A stretch of DNA of 64,000 nucleotides from Bacillus methanolicus PB1 (GTDB lineage Bacteria; Bacillota; Bacilli; Bacillales; Cytobacillaceae), in NCBI RefSeq assembly GCF_000262755.1, contig NZ_AFEU01000003.1, forward strand, positions 62,001 through 126,000. Reading direction: 5' to 3'. Position 1 is the stretch's first letter, and every line of letters starts with the position of its first letter. The notes beneath the pieces were generated by a model. It was given only the letters and a program-made list of their open reading frames with translations, was not told the DNA's origin and did no database searches. Of the stretch, positions 1-8,206 are shown in pieces. A program made the translations under genes and the position numbers.

Positions 1-1578
1 TAAGGCCTCTATCACATGAAAAGGAATCGGCAATGTCTTCTTTGACATATTCCTACTTATTACTTCCACCACAACAAAACCTGATTTCAATATATTGACT
101 TTTTGTAGCGTTATTGGCTCCCTGTTCGGTAGCGACACGATGACATCTTTGCGATCACCAATTTCACTACATAAAATAGAGCCTTCACCCAATGGATTTA
201 GTGGATTTCCTTTCGAATCGGATAAGAAACACTCAACGATAAAATCTTTCACCGTTACATTAAACGAACAGGTCGCAAATCCTCCGCACTGGTCTGTAAC
301 TGTACACTTTACTGTCGTGGTTCCCATGGGGAAGAAAGATCCAGATGGTGGGGTGCAGAAAACTGTGAAGCCATCAGGACATTGATCAGATACTGAAGGT
401 GGTGGAAAATCGACAATCGCTCCGCTAAGTCCCGGGTCATTTAATTGAATGATGTCAGCAGGACAAATAATGGTTGGAGGTGGTGGAGGTGGGGGCAGTT
501 GAATATCTAAACTATGATCCCCTCCTCCTGCAATGGTATTGGAATTCGTTAATCCACTCACAGTAACAGGAATGTCACTATCTGAGTTGCTACCGTCCCC
601 CAATTGTCCAGACTCGTTATTACCCCATGCCAGGACTGTACCATCATTTAGGAGGGCGAGGCTATGAAATCCCCCTGCCGCTATGGCGGCCACATTGTTT
701 AGGACACCATACCCGCCGGTTCCCTTCACCTGCACAGGAACATTGCTTTCGGTGTTAGTCCCATCCCCCAGCTGGCCATAATCGTTATTACCCCAAGCGA
801 GAACCGTTCCATCATTCAGAAGGGCGAGACTATGAAATTCCCCTGCTGATATGGCAATCACATTGTTCAGGACACCGGACCCGCCGATTCCCTTCACCTG
901 CACCGGAATACTTCTATCTGTATTGGTCCCATCCCCCAGCTGTCCAGAATAGTTAGCACCCCATGCGCAAACTGTGCCATCATAGAGGAGAGCGAGACTA
1001 TGCTCCCCTCCTGCAGAAACGGCGACGACATTGCTTAGACCCAAAATAATCACTGGAGCATTACTGGTGATGTCGGTACCGTTACCGAGCTGACCAAAAA
1101 AGTTACCGCCCCATGCACGGACCGTTCCGTCATTCAAGAGAGCAAGGCTATGATTTAACCCTGCGCTTATGGCGATGGCATTGGTCAGCCCAATTACGGA
1201 TACAGGGACCGTACTGCTATTGAATGTTCCGTCTCCCAACTGTCCAGCAAAGTTATCTCCCCAAGCTCTTACAGTGCTGTTAGAAAGGAGGGCGAGACTG
1301 TGAAATACTCCCGCAGCAACTTCGATCGCATTAGTTAGGGCAGTTACTATTTCTGGGATATTACTGTCGTTTAAGGTACCGTCCCCCAGCTGGCCAGAAT
1401 AGTTAGCTCCCCAAGCACACACTAATCCATCTGAAAGAACACTCAGACTATGGAATATACCCCCAGTAATAGCGATGGAATTGGTCGATCCATTTACGGA
1501 AACGGGAACATTGCTGTCTATATTAGTCCCGTCCCCCAGCTGGCCAAACTCGTTATTCCCCCAACTGAAAGTAGTCAT
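1..1578 (-). CDS. RCC1-repeat / HYR-domain surface-type protein, 3' end outside window
   Basis: An open frame without stops runs on the minus strand from ATG at 1578 (RBS AGGAAAGGAAAG a few bases upstream) to the window edge, so at least 526 residues and no C-terminus are seen. The first ~345 residues are seven RCC1-type repeats, each with a WG(N/A/D/G)N..GQLG(D/N)G core. A poly-proline linker (QLPPPPPPP) follows. Then comes a cysteine-containing HYR-like module (ICPADI ... VSDQCPDG ... GTTTVKCTVTDQCG) and a further unassigned domain. RCC1 repeats form beta-propellers and HYR modules are Ig-like extracellular folds, so a role in protein contact at the spore or cell surface is an inference. 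No signal peptide is visible: the protein starts directly in a repeat (MTTFSWGNNEFGQ). Confidence 0.8.
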   Translation of the reverse strand, partial: MTTFSWGNNEFGQLGDGTNIDSNVPVSVNGSTNSIAITGGIFHSLSVLSDGLVCAWGANYSGQLGDGTLNDSNIPEIVTALTNAIEVAAGVFHSLALLSNSTVRAWGDNFAGQLGDGTFNSSTVPVSVIGLTNAIAISAGLNHSLALLNDGTVRAWGGNFFGQLGNGTDITSNAPVIILGLSNVVAVSAGGEHSLALLYDGTVCAWGANYSGQLGDGTNTDRSIPVQVKGIGGSGVLNNVIAISAGEFHSLALLNDGTVLAWGNNDYGQLGDGTNTESNVPVQVKGTGGYGVLNNVAAIAAGGFHSLALLNDGTVLAWGNNESGQLGDGSNSDSDIPVTVSGLTNSNTIAGGGDHSLDIQLPPPPPPPTIICPADIIQLNDPGLSGAIVDFPPPSVSDQCPDGFTVFCTPPSGSFFPMGTTTVKCTVTDQCGGFATCSFNVTVKDFIVECFLSDSKGNPLNPLGEGSILCSEIGDRKDVIVSLPNREPITLQKVNILKSGFVVVEVISRNMSKKTLPIPFHVIEAL

Positions 1579-2026
1579 GTAATATCCGCTTTCCTTTCCT
1601 TAATAATCTGTGCTCATATATGTATGTATATAGGGGATAAACGATACAGGCAAATATCACTAAGGATGAAAATAAATCTAGTAATCAAGCTTTTATAAAG
1701 GAAGTAACATTTGATAGACTTTGTCCACCCACACTTGAAAGTTTGGTTTAGGACATCCTTTTGACTTGACGGAAAGCTGTTGCAATGAAAATGACCAACA
1801 TAATAGGTATTGGACAAAGTTGGTACCAACCTAAGATTTGTTTTTTTTTTTGCAAGCAGAAATTACAGATAAAAAAATAGGCTTGCAGAGATTAAGGCTA
1901 ACGCAAAGAGGAACCCTGGACCTTGACATCGATGCATATCATCATTTCAGTACCGAAGCCTTTATTTCAGGTTCCTTTCAGAATTGGATAACCATAAAAT
2001 ATTTACCTTTTTTTGTGGCTGTTCCA
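1579..2026. other. intergenic, no gene recognised
   Basis: A-T rich stretch between the start of the RCC1 protein and the end of the epimerase gene. It holds a T-run near 1840-1851. Short open frames here show no family resemblance and no convincing ribosome-binding site. Confidence 0.5.
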
Positions 2027-3184
2027 CTAATTTAAGCATGTAAAGTTATCCGGTTTGTCTTTACGGAATCCATAATAATATAGGATTGCTTCAGTAATAC
2101 GACGAGAAGCTTCTCCATCACCATAAGGATTAGCTGCTTGAGATATTTGCTTATAGGCATTTTTATCGGTTAATAACTCATCAGCTAATTGGAATATGAC
2201 ATCTTCATCCGTTCCCGCCAATTTCAATGTTCCTGCTGCTACACCTTCCGGACGCTCAGTTGTATTGCGTAAGACTAATACCGGAACACCTAAAGCCGGT
2301 GCCTCTTCCTGCACACCACCTGAATCAGTTAGAATGAGATAGGATCGAGACATGAAATTATGGAAATCTATCACATTCAGCGGTTCAATTAAATGGATAC
2401 GTGAATGATCACCTAATGTATCCTGTACTGATTTTCTAACTGCTGGATTCAAGTGTACAGGGTATACTACCGCAATATCTTCATGTTTTTCCACTAACCG
2501 ACGAATTGCCTTAAATATCCTTCCCATAGGCTCTCCAAGATTTTCACGACGATGCGCAGTCATTAATATTAGACGTAGGCTATTTAATTCTTTAAGAACT
2601 GGATGAGAATAATCTCGTCGAATGGTTGTTTTTTGAGCATCAATAACTGTATTTCCCGTTATAAAAATTGCATTTTCCGGTTTATTTTCACGGAGAAGAT
2701 TATTCGCTGAAACATCGGTTGGGGCAAAATGAAGATCAGCAATAACTCCTGTCAACTGCCGATTCATTTCTTCCGGAAATGGAGAATATTTATTCTTGGT
2801 TCGAAGTCCCGCCTCTACATGGCCAACTGCAACTTTATTATATAATGCTGCCAGACTAGCTATAAATGTTGTAGTTGTGTCCCCATGGACTAAAACCATA
2901 TCCGGCTTGGCTTCATTCATAACTTGATTTAAACCGCGAAGTACACGTGTTGTAACATCAACTAGTGTCTGGCGATCCTTCATGATATTAAGATCATAAT
3001 CAGGTTTAATATCGAAAATATTCAGAACCTGATCAAGCATCTGACGATGCTGTCCGGTAACACAAACTAGAGTTTTTAATTCTTTATGTTTCTTTAACTC
3101 ATGGATTAATGGTGACATTTTAATGGCTTCTGGTCTCGTACCGAAAATAGTCATAATTTTTTTCTTTTTATTATTAAGTGACAT
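2027..3184 (-). CDS. wecB: UDP-N-acetylglucosamine 2-epimerase (non-hydrolysing)
   Basis: 385 residues, the normal length for WecB/MnaA enzymes, which interconvert UDP-GlcNAc and UDP-ManNAc in the cytoplasm for teichoic-acid linkage units and surface glycans. Visible family motifs are FGTRPEAIKMSPL at the N-terminus, VTGQHRQMLDQVL, VHGDTTTTF, GHVEAGLRT, PFPEEMNRQ, the TAHRREN motif and LTDSGGVQEEAP near residue 290. The start has an AGGGTGA ribosome-binding site. It is a single gene. The adjacent glycosyltransferase island suggests it supplies an activated ManNAc-type sugar, but that link is inferred. Confidence 0.95.
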   Translation of the reverse strand: MSLNNKKKKIMTIFGTRPEAIKMSPLIHELKKHKELKTLVCVTGQHRQMLDQVLNIFDIKPDYDLNIMKDRQTLVDVTTRVLRGLNQVMNEAKPDMVLVHGDTTTTFIASLAALYNKVAVGHVEAGLRTKNKYSPFPEEMNRQLTGVIADLHFAPTDVSANNLLRENKPENAIFITGNTVIDAQKTTIRRDYSHPVLKELNSLRLILMTAHRRENLGEPMGRIFKAIRRLVEKHEDIAVVYPVHLNPAVRKSVQDTLGDHSRIHLIEPLNVIDFHNFMSRSYLILTDSGGVQEEAPALGVPVLVLRNTTERPEGVAAGTLKLAGTDEDVIFQLADELLTDKNAYKQISQAANPYGDGEASRRITEAILYYYGFRKDKPDNFTCLN

Positions 3185-3871
3185 AATTAATCTTCACCCT
3201 TCGATTAATATTTATTTTGCTTCTCAGCTCAGATACCATTTTAGAACACCATTTGTTTATAGATGTATTATTGGAACGATTTACTCATGCATCTGTCACT
3301 ACAATTTACGATTATTTATTCCAGAACTCATTGGATAACCCTATTAAAAAATCATTTTGACTAAATGTTTTTGTAGTATTAGAGAGCTTTATCTATTTTT
3401 GAATAGACTGGGTAAATGCCGTGTTTCTTACGATATTTAATGCATAAAGTATTTTGCCGGCATTCAAGGCTGAACAAAAATTTGGGAAATGAAAGTTAAA
3501 TGTAAACGTTGAATTAAAAAGCCCAGCAACACCTTTCAGGACAGGGAATACAAAAACATTTAGTCCCAATTAAAAACAAAAAATGTCGCTACATATTTGT
3601 ACAAGAAAATTCGGTAAACCACGGGTGAAAACGAATACCTCCAAATCCTAACCTCATATTAACTTGTATATTCCGAAGAGAAATTCTTGAATCAATTGGA
3701 AAGATCTAGCTAATCCATTGTCGGAAAAAGACAAGTAGCTAAAGATAGAGGATGTTTAGTTCAAGTCAATTTTTTAAAGAAGATGTCGGTAACTAAAACA
3801 GGTAGAATAACCACGTTTTGAATGCGTGGTTTTCAACGCAAACCTTGCTTAAAAGGAGAGAATGATTTTTC
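3185..3871. other. intergenic region upstream of repeat protein
   Basis: 687 bases with no gene. A hairpin at 3809-3831 (AACCACG ... CGTGGTT) followed by TTTC lies about 40 bases before the next start codon and could be a leader hairpin or a weak terminator. A promoter for the downstream gene must lie here, but none is clear enough to place. Confidence 0.4.
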
Positions 3872-4561
3872 ATGACAAACCAAACTGTCTTTCAATCGGA
3901 TCCCAATAATCTGCGAAGTCTCATTTTTGGTCGAGATTCTACCGCCACCGCTCGTGCTTTAGCCACAGATACAAGCGGAAATGTAAAAAATCTTGTTTTG
4001 GATGGTACGATTTCCAGCATGCTCGGGGCTACCATCACCGCCGGTACATTGACGTCCGCTGGTACGGTCTCCAACATTCTTGACGGGACCATCACCAATG
4101 TGCTCGGAGCCACCATCACCGCCGGTACATTGACGTCCGCTGGTACGGTCTCCAACATTCTTGGCGGGACCATCACCAATGTGCTCGGAGCCACCATCAC
4201 CGCCGGTACTCTAAGTAGCGTTACCGCCATTTCTCAAAAAAGCTTTTTTGAGCAAGAAACACTCGGTATCACAACAGCAGACGCGTTTACTCCATTGTCG
4301 CCGGTTACAACTAGCGTTTTAGGAACCTACTCTTTCTTTGTCTACAATAGTGGCACGAACCCAGTAAATACACGCGTAGAAGTGAGTGCTGACGGCACCC
4401 ATTATTTTGTAGACACGGTATCAATAGATCCTTTAGCTGCCGGATCCGTCGATGTTCTTGTTCCAGCCCGTTTCTTGAAATATACTCGCTTGTCCTACAG
4501 CTCTGCAACACCAGGGAGTCCTTCCACCATTGATGTCATTGTGAATGCTCAAGGAACCTAA
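3872..4561 (+). CDS. Ser/Thr-rich repeat protein (DUF6385-like), putative glycosylation target
   Basis: 229 residues preceded by AAAAGGAGAG. Residues ~1-50 are unique. Residues ~50-115 are a Thr/Gly/Ser-rich 27-residue repeat (units begin TITAGTLTSAGTVSNIL) present twice in full and once in part. Residues ~125-229 form a beta-rich domain (YSFFVYNSGTNPVNTRVEVS ... GSVDVLVPARFLKYTRLSY) that resembles the C-terminal part of DUF6385 proteins of spore formers. No signal peptide or membrane segment is seen. The gene sits 77 bases before three glycosyltransferases of the type that modify proteins, so an O-glycosylated spore-surface or exported structural protein is a reasonable inference. The function is not established. 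Confidence 0.75.
   Translation: MTNQTVFQSDPNNLRSLIFGRDSTATARALATDTSGNVKNLVLDGTISSMLGATITAGTLTSAGTVSNILDGTITNVLGATITAGTLTSAGTVSNILGGTITNVLGATITAGTLSSVTAISQKSFFEQETLGITTADAFTPLSPVTTSVLGTYSFFVYNSGTNPVNTRVEVSADGTHYFVDTVSIDPLAAGSVDVLVPARFLKYTRLSYSSATPGSPSTIDVIVNAQGT
4031..4210 (+). repeat. 81-bp in-frame tandem repeat
   Basis: Units start with ACCATCACCGCCGGTAC at 4031, 4112 and 4193. The first two copies are nearly identical, with one clear base change giving ASP or GLY in the unit (ILDGT versus ILGGT). Near-identity at the DNA level points to recent duplication and likely copy-number change between strains. Confidence 0.9.
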
Positions 4562-4638
4562 TCAAGACCAATTAATATAATAAAATATACCTAAAGAGTA
4601 CATGGAAAACCATGTACTCTTTCTTCAGGAGGAAAAAG

Positions 4639-6669
4639 ATGAGGGAAAGACAGATTGGAATCCATATTATTGTCAAAGACGAAGCGGAATGGCTTCCGCA
4701 ATGCCTGGAAAGCATACAGGGAGCAGACGAAATTATTGTGGTAGATACCGGATCAACGGATGACTCACCCATTTTAGCAGAGTCCTACGGAGCTAAAGTA
4801 GTGAATATGTTGTGGCAGGATAGCTTCTCGGACCCAAGAAACGAAGCATTACGACATGCAAATACCGAATGGATTTTTTATCTGGATGCCGATGAGTGCC
4901 TAGTTTCCGGCTTAGATGCAGTTAGAGATGTTCTACAAACTACGAATGCAGAAGCGTTTACGGTCTTGATTGACAATAAACTTGGCCCACATCCGGAGGA
5001 TCGTCTTAAGCACAGAGCATTGCGAATCTTCCGAAATGGGAGGGGATATCAATTTCGAGGAAGAATCCATGAAGATATTGGACAATCGATTGTCGATAAA
5101 TGTGGCTCATCCTTTATTAAAGATTCCACCATTCAAATCGACCATTACGGCTATCTGCCTCAAATCCTAAACAAAAAAAACAAAGTGGTACGAAACGAAA
5201 AGCTATTAAAAAAAGAGTTGGCAGAGAAGCCAAATCATCCATTTTATTTGTATAATATGGGAATTACTTACTGTCAGGCAGGCCATTTAGAGGAAGCTAA
5301 AGCTTACATGCAAAAAGCTCTGATTCATACTCCTGATGTTGCACCATTCCGACCTACGCTCATTCGAGATCTTAGTAAAATCATGCTTGAACTTCAAGAA
5401 GTCCAACAAGTGGAAACATTACTTCGAAAGGAACTGCTCACTTATCCGGATTACTCTGACCTCTCCTATTTGTTAGGCGAATCATTGGGAATGCAAGGGC
5501 TTCTGGAAGCATCATTGGAGTCCTATCATCGTGCTACAGAACATAATAATGATCGTTATGTCATGGAAGTTGGAATAAACAGCTACCACGCCTTCAACAA
5601 AATGGCAGAAACAGCCGTATTTTTAGGTCATCTGGAAGATGCTGCAAGATGGTTCCACAGAGCACTGCAAGTACACAATACTTACGTTCCCGCCTTACAA
5701 GGCATTGCAGAAGCTTTTCAGCAATTAAACGTTTCAGATAAAGAGATTTCCATATTATTTCAGGATATTGTCCGACCACAAAGTTCGGACGATTATGCGG
5801 TATTGACCGAAGCTTTATACAATGTTGGAGCTTTTCGAGAAGTCGTCGATTTGATCCCGGAAACTCAGCTTACAGATCCAAGGCTTCTGTTCCGGTATGC
5901 AACAGCTTTAATCCAAAATGGAAATTATGCTGATGCAGACCAAATTTTAAGCCGATACGCGAATATCAGCGAAACAGATGATATCGAGAGGTTATTCTTT
6001 CTTCGAAGCATTTGCCAATGGCAGCTAGTCGGTTACCTGAACGAAAAATTTCTGGTTGAAATACCTGACTTCATTCGAGGTCCTCTCTCCGATCTTAATC
6101 GATCCTTTACAAACGAAACAAAGAGCACTGAGGAACCTGTAAAAGACCAACGATTATCCGAATACGCCCAGAAACTGATACGCGAATCTGTTTCCCTCCA
6201 ATGTTTGGATACTGCAAATCGACTTGCGGTACTGAATCCTGATAACCTATTACTTTATGCGAAGGAGCTTTATCATTTGGGAAAAACACTACAATCCGCC
6301 GATCTTTTACTCGATATCCTTCACCAAAACCGCTATGACAAGGAAGCCATGTTCATGATTGGCGAGCTATTATTCGATAAAGGACACTACATGCAGGCTG
6401 CCGAGATCTTTGAAACATCAATCAATAACGGTGATGAAAATCCGCGGACGAGAACGGGTGCCGCTCTTTGCTACCTTCATCTTGCCGCAGTCAACCTCAA
6501 AGAAGCCATATCACGCGAGTCTGACGTTCAAACGTTATCAAACGATTTGAAGAATATCGACGAGTCTATTCGGCTGTTAAACCGCACATTATGGCATACA
6601 AAATGGGTAGGATACCGAAGGAGGATACGGGATGAAGAAACCAGTCATCTCCTTGTGCATGATTGTTAA
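4639..6669 (+). CDS. GT2-family glycosyltransferase with C-terminal TPR repeats (first of three)
   Basis: 676 residues from the ATG at 4639. AGGAGG at 4627-4632 sits six bases upstream, so this start is preferred to the in-frame ATG at 4612. Residues 1-~220 are a GT-A fold: IHIIVKDEAEWLPQCLES, IIVVDTGSTDDS, a FYLDADECL nucleotide/metal motif, and the IHEDI ... IDHYGY pair typical of SunS-like enzymes. The remainder is helical TPR-like repeats (FYLYNMGITYCQAGHLEEA and others). SunS-like GT2-TPR enzymes transfer sugars directly to peptide side chains in the cytoplasm. The neighbouring Thr/Ser-rich protein is the obvious candidate acceptor. The last 38 bases overlap the next gene. Confidence 0.88.
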   Translation: MRERQIGIHIIVKDEAEWLPQCLESIQGADEIIVVDTGSTDDSPILAESYGAKVVNMLWQDSFSDPRNEALRHANTEWIFYLDADECLVSGLDAVRDVLQTTNAEAFTVLIDNKLGPHPEDRLKHRALRIFRNGRGYQFRGRIHEDIGQSIVDKCGSSFIKDSTIQIDHYGYLPQILNKKNKVVRNEKLLKKELAEKPNHPFYLYNMGITYCQAGHLEEAKAYMQKALIHTPDVAPFRPTLIRDLSKIMLELQEVQQVETLLRKELLTYPDYSDLSYLLGESLGMQGLLEASLESYHRATEHNNDRYVMEVGINSYHAFNKMAETAVFLGHLEDAARWFHRALQVHNTYVPALQGIAEAFQQLNVSDKEISILFQDIVRPQSSDDYAVLTEALYNVGAFREVVDLIPETQLTDPRLLFRYATALIQNGNYADADQILSRYANISETDDIERLFFLRSICQWQLVGYLNEKFLVEIPDFIRGPLSDLNRSFTNETKSTEEPVKDQRLSEYAQKLIRESVSLQCLDTANRLAVLNPDNLLLYAKELYHLGKTLQSADLLLDILHQNRYDKEAMFMIGELLFDKGHYMQAAEIFETSINNGDENPRTRTGAALCYLHLAAVNLKEAISRESDVQTLSNDLKNIDESIRLLNRTLWHTKWVGYRRRIRDEETSHLLVHDC

Positions 6670-8194
6670 AAATGAAGCCGACTGTCTTCCTCGCTGTCTA
6701 CAGAGCGTCAAAGATATCGCAGATGAAATCATTATCGTAGATACCGGATCCACTGATGAAACGGTTAAAGTGGCAAAAAACTTTGGGGCACAAGTGATAA
6801 TGGCTCCATGGCAAGGTGACTTTTCCCAGGCACGTAACGCTGGATTGAATCGGGCGCGGGGAACATGGATTTTGTTTCTTGATGCCGACGAAGAGCTGGA
6901 TGCCGATGACAAGGAACAGCTGCGGATCTGTTCTGAACACCTAGAATTTGAAGGTTTCTTTTTACAAGTTCATAATCATTCAGGGGAAACCTTACATTCT
7001 CCGACGGCGACCGTGAATCCTATTTTACGAATGTTTCGCAATCGTCCTGAATACCGTTTCCGCGGATATATACACGAACAGATCGTATCCTCCATCCTGG
7101 ATCGACAGCCAAATGCCGCTTTTCATATTACTGCTGTAAAAATTCACCATTACGGCTACGCGGGAACCGCTGTTGCGAATAAAGATAAAATCCGCAGAAA
7201 CCTTCAGCTTTTGGAAAAAGCATTAGCCGAGCATCCCAACGATCCATTCCATCATTACAATATCGCCGTCGAGTATATGCGCATGAACGACTGGTATGCC
7301 GCCTTGCAGCATCTTCGCGAGTCTTTGTCTGTGGTCCCGCCGGGGACCAGTTACATTCACTTGCTATACAAATATATAGCTCGCTGTCACTTTCATCTAG
7401 GAAATAACCGCGAGGCGATTGAGGCATGTGATCAAGGAATCACTTTTTTTCCGGATTATACCGATCTGTATCATTTAAAAGGAACAGTACTCCTTGCATC
7501 AAACCTGAAACAAGAAGCTAAAGAGACATATTTGATTGCATTGCAGAAGGGACCGGCTCCCTTGATCTACCATACGGATGCCGGAACCGGAACGTATTTA
7601 TCTGCCTTCGCATTAGGGCAAATCTGCGAAGAATTGGGGGACGATCGTTCTGCCATCCATTGGTACGGAGAAGCGATTCGGCACCATCCGCGTTGGGCAG
7701 CTCCACTAATGAAAATTATACGTGTTATGAAATGCGCCCATCAAGAAAACGAGCTACCGGAACTTCTCATAAAACGCTTCCTTCCGCACTGGAAAGAAGC
7801 CACAATGTTGGTCGTTAAAGCTTTGATTGAGGAAAACTGTTTCTTAGCCGCTTCTGTATTAGAAGCATCGATATCGAAACATAGTATTTCCGCCACCAAA
7901 AGTGATAACACTTCGGATGGTTCTGGTGTCATGTTTCCTGTGATTGAAACGGACCTCGTAATCAAAGACGCTCTATTAAACAGGGAGACAGGGAAGGCTT
8001 TGAAACTGCTAAAGCCATGGTTATCAAACCCTTTATCATCACCAGATACTTTAACTGAAGAAGCTTATAGGAAAAGCCGAACGTTGCTCTCCATGGCCGA
8101 CGCCCACCTACATCATGTTACACACTCCTCTCCCCGATTCTCTGTTTACCGGCGGGCCAGGTACACGTTACCACTTCCCAAGCTCGAATTTTAG
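6632..8194 (+). CDS. GT2-family glycosyltransferase with TPR repeats (second of three)
   Basis: 520 residues, with its own GGAGGATACGGG ribosome-binding site inside the end of the preceding gene, so the two are translationally coupled. The GT-A domain shows ISLCMIVKNEADCLPRCL, IIIVDTGSTDETV, LFLDADEELDADD and YIHEQI ... IHHYGYAG. TPR-type repeats begin near residue 200 (PFHHYNIAVEYMRMNDWYAA). It is a clear paralogue of the genes on either side, so the trio arose by duplication and divergence. Differences in the repeat domains would be expected to change acceptor or site choice; that is inference. Confidence 0.9.
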   Translation: MKKPVISLCMIVKNEADCLPRCLQSVKDIADEIIIVDTGSTDETVKVAKNFGAQVIMAPWQGDFSQARNAGLNRARGTWILFLDADEELDADDKEQLRICSEHLEFEGFFLQVHNHSGETLHSPTATVNPILRMFRNRPEYRFRGYIHEQIVSSILDRQPNAAFHITAVKIHHYGYAGTAVANKDKIRRNLQLLEKALAEHPNDPFHHYNIAVEYMRMNDWYAALQHLRESLSVVPPGTSYIHLLYKYIARCHFHLGNNREAIEACDQGITFFPDYTDLYHLKGTVLLASNLKQEAKETYLIALQKGPAPLIYHTDAGTGTYLSAFALGQICEELGDDRSAIHWYGEAIRHHPRWAAPLMKIIRVMKCAHQENELPELLIKRFLPHWKEATMLVVKALIEENCFLAASVLEASISKHSISATKSDNTSDGSGVMFPVIETDLVIKDALLNRETGKALKLLKPWLSNPLSSPDTLTEEAYRKSRTLLSMADAHLHHVTHSSPRFSVYRRARYTLPLPKLEF

Positions 8195-8206
8195 GAGGGC
8201 TCATCC

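Noticed and set aside
95-385. Plus-strand open frame opposite the RCC1/HYR gene
   Set aside because: Antisense shadow of a clearly coding minus-strand frame with recognisable repeats.
4612-4638. Upstream ATG adding MYSFFRRKK to the first GT2-TPR enzyme
   Set aside because: AGGAGG lies inside this stretch with ideal spacing to the ATG at 4639.
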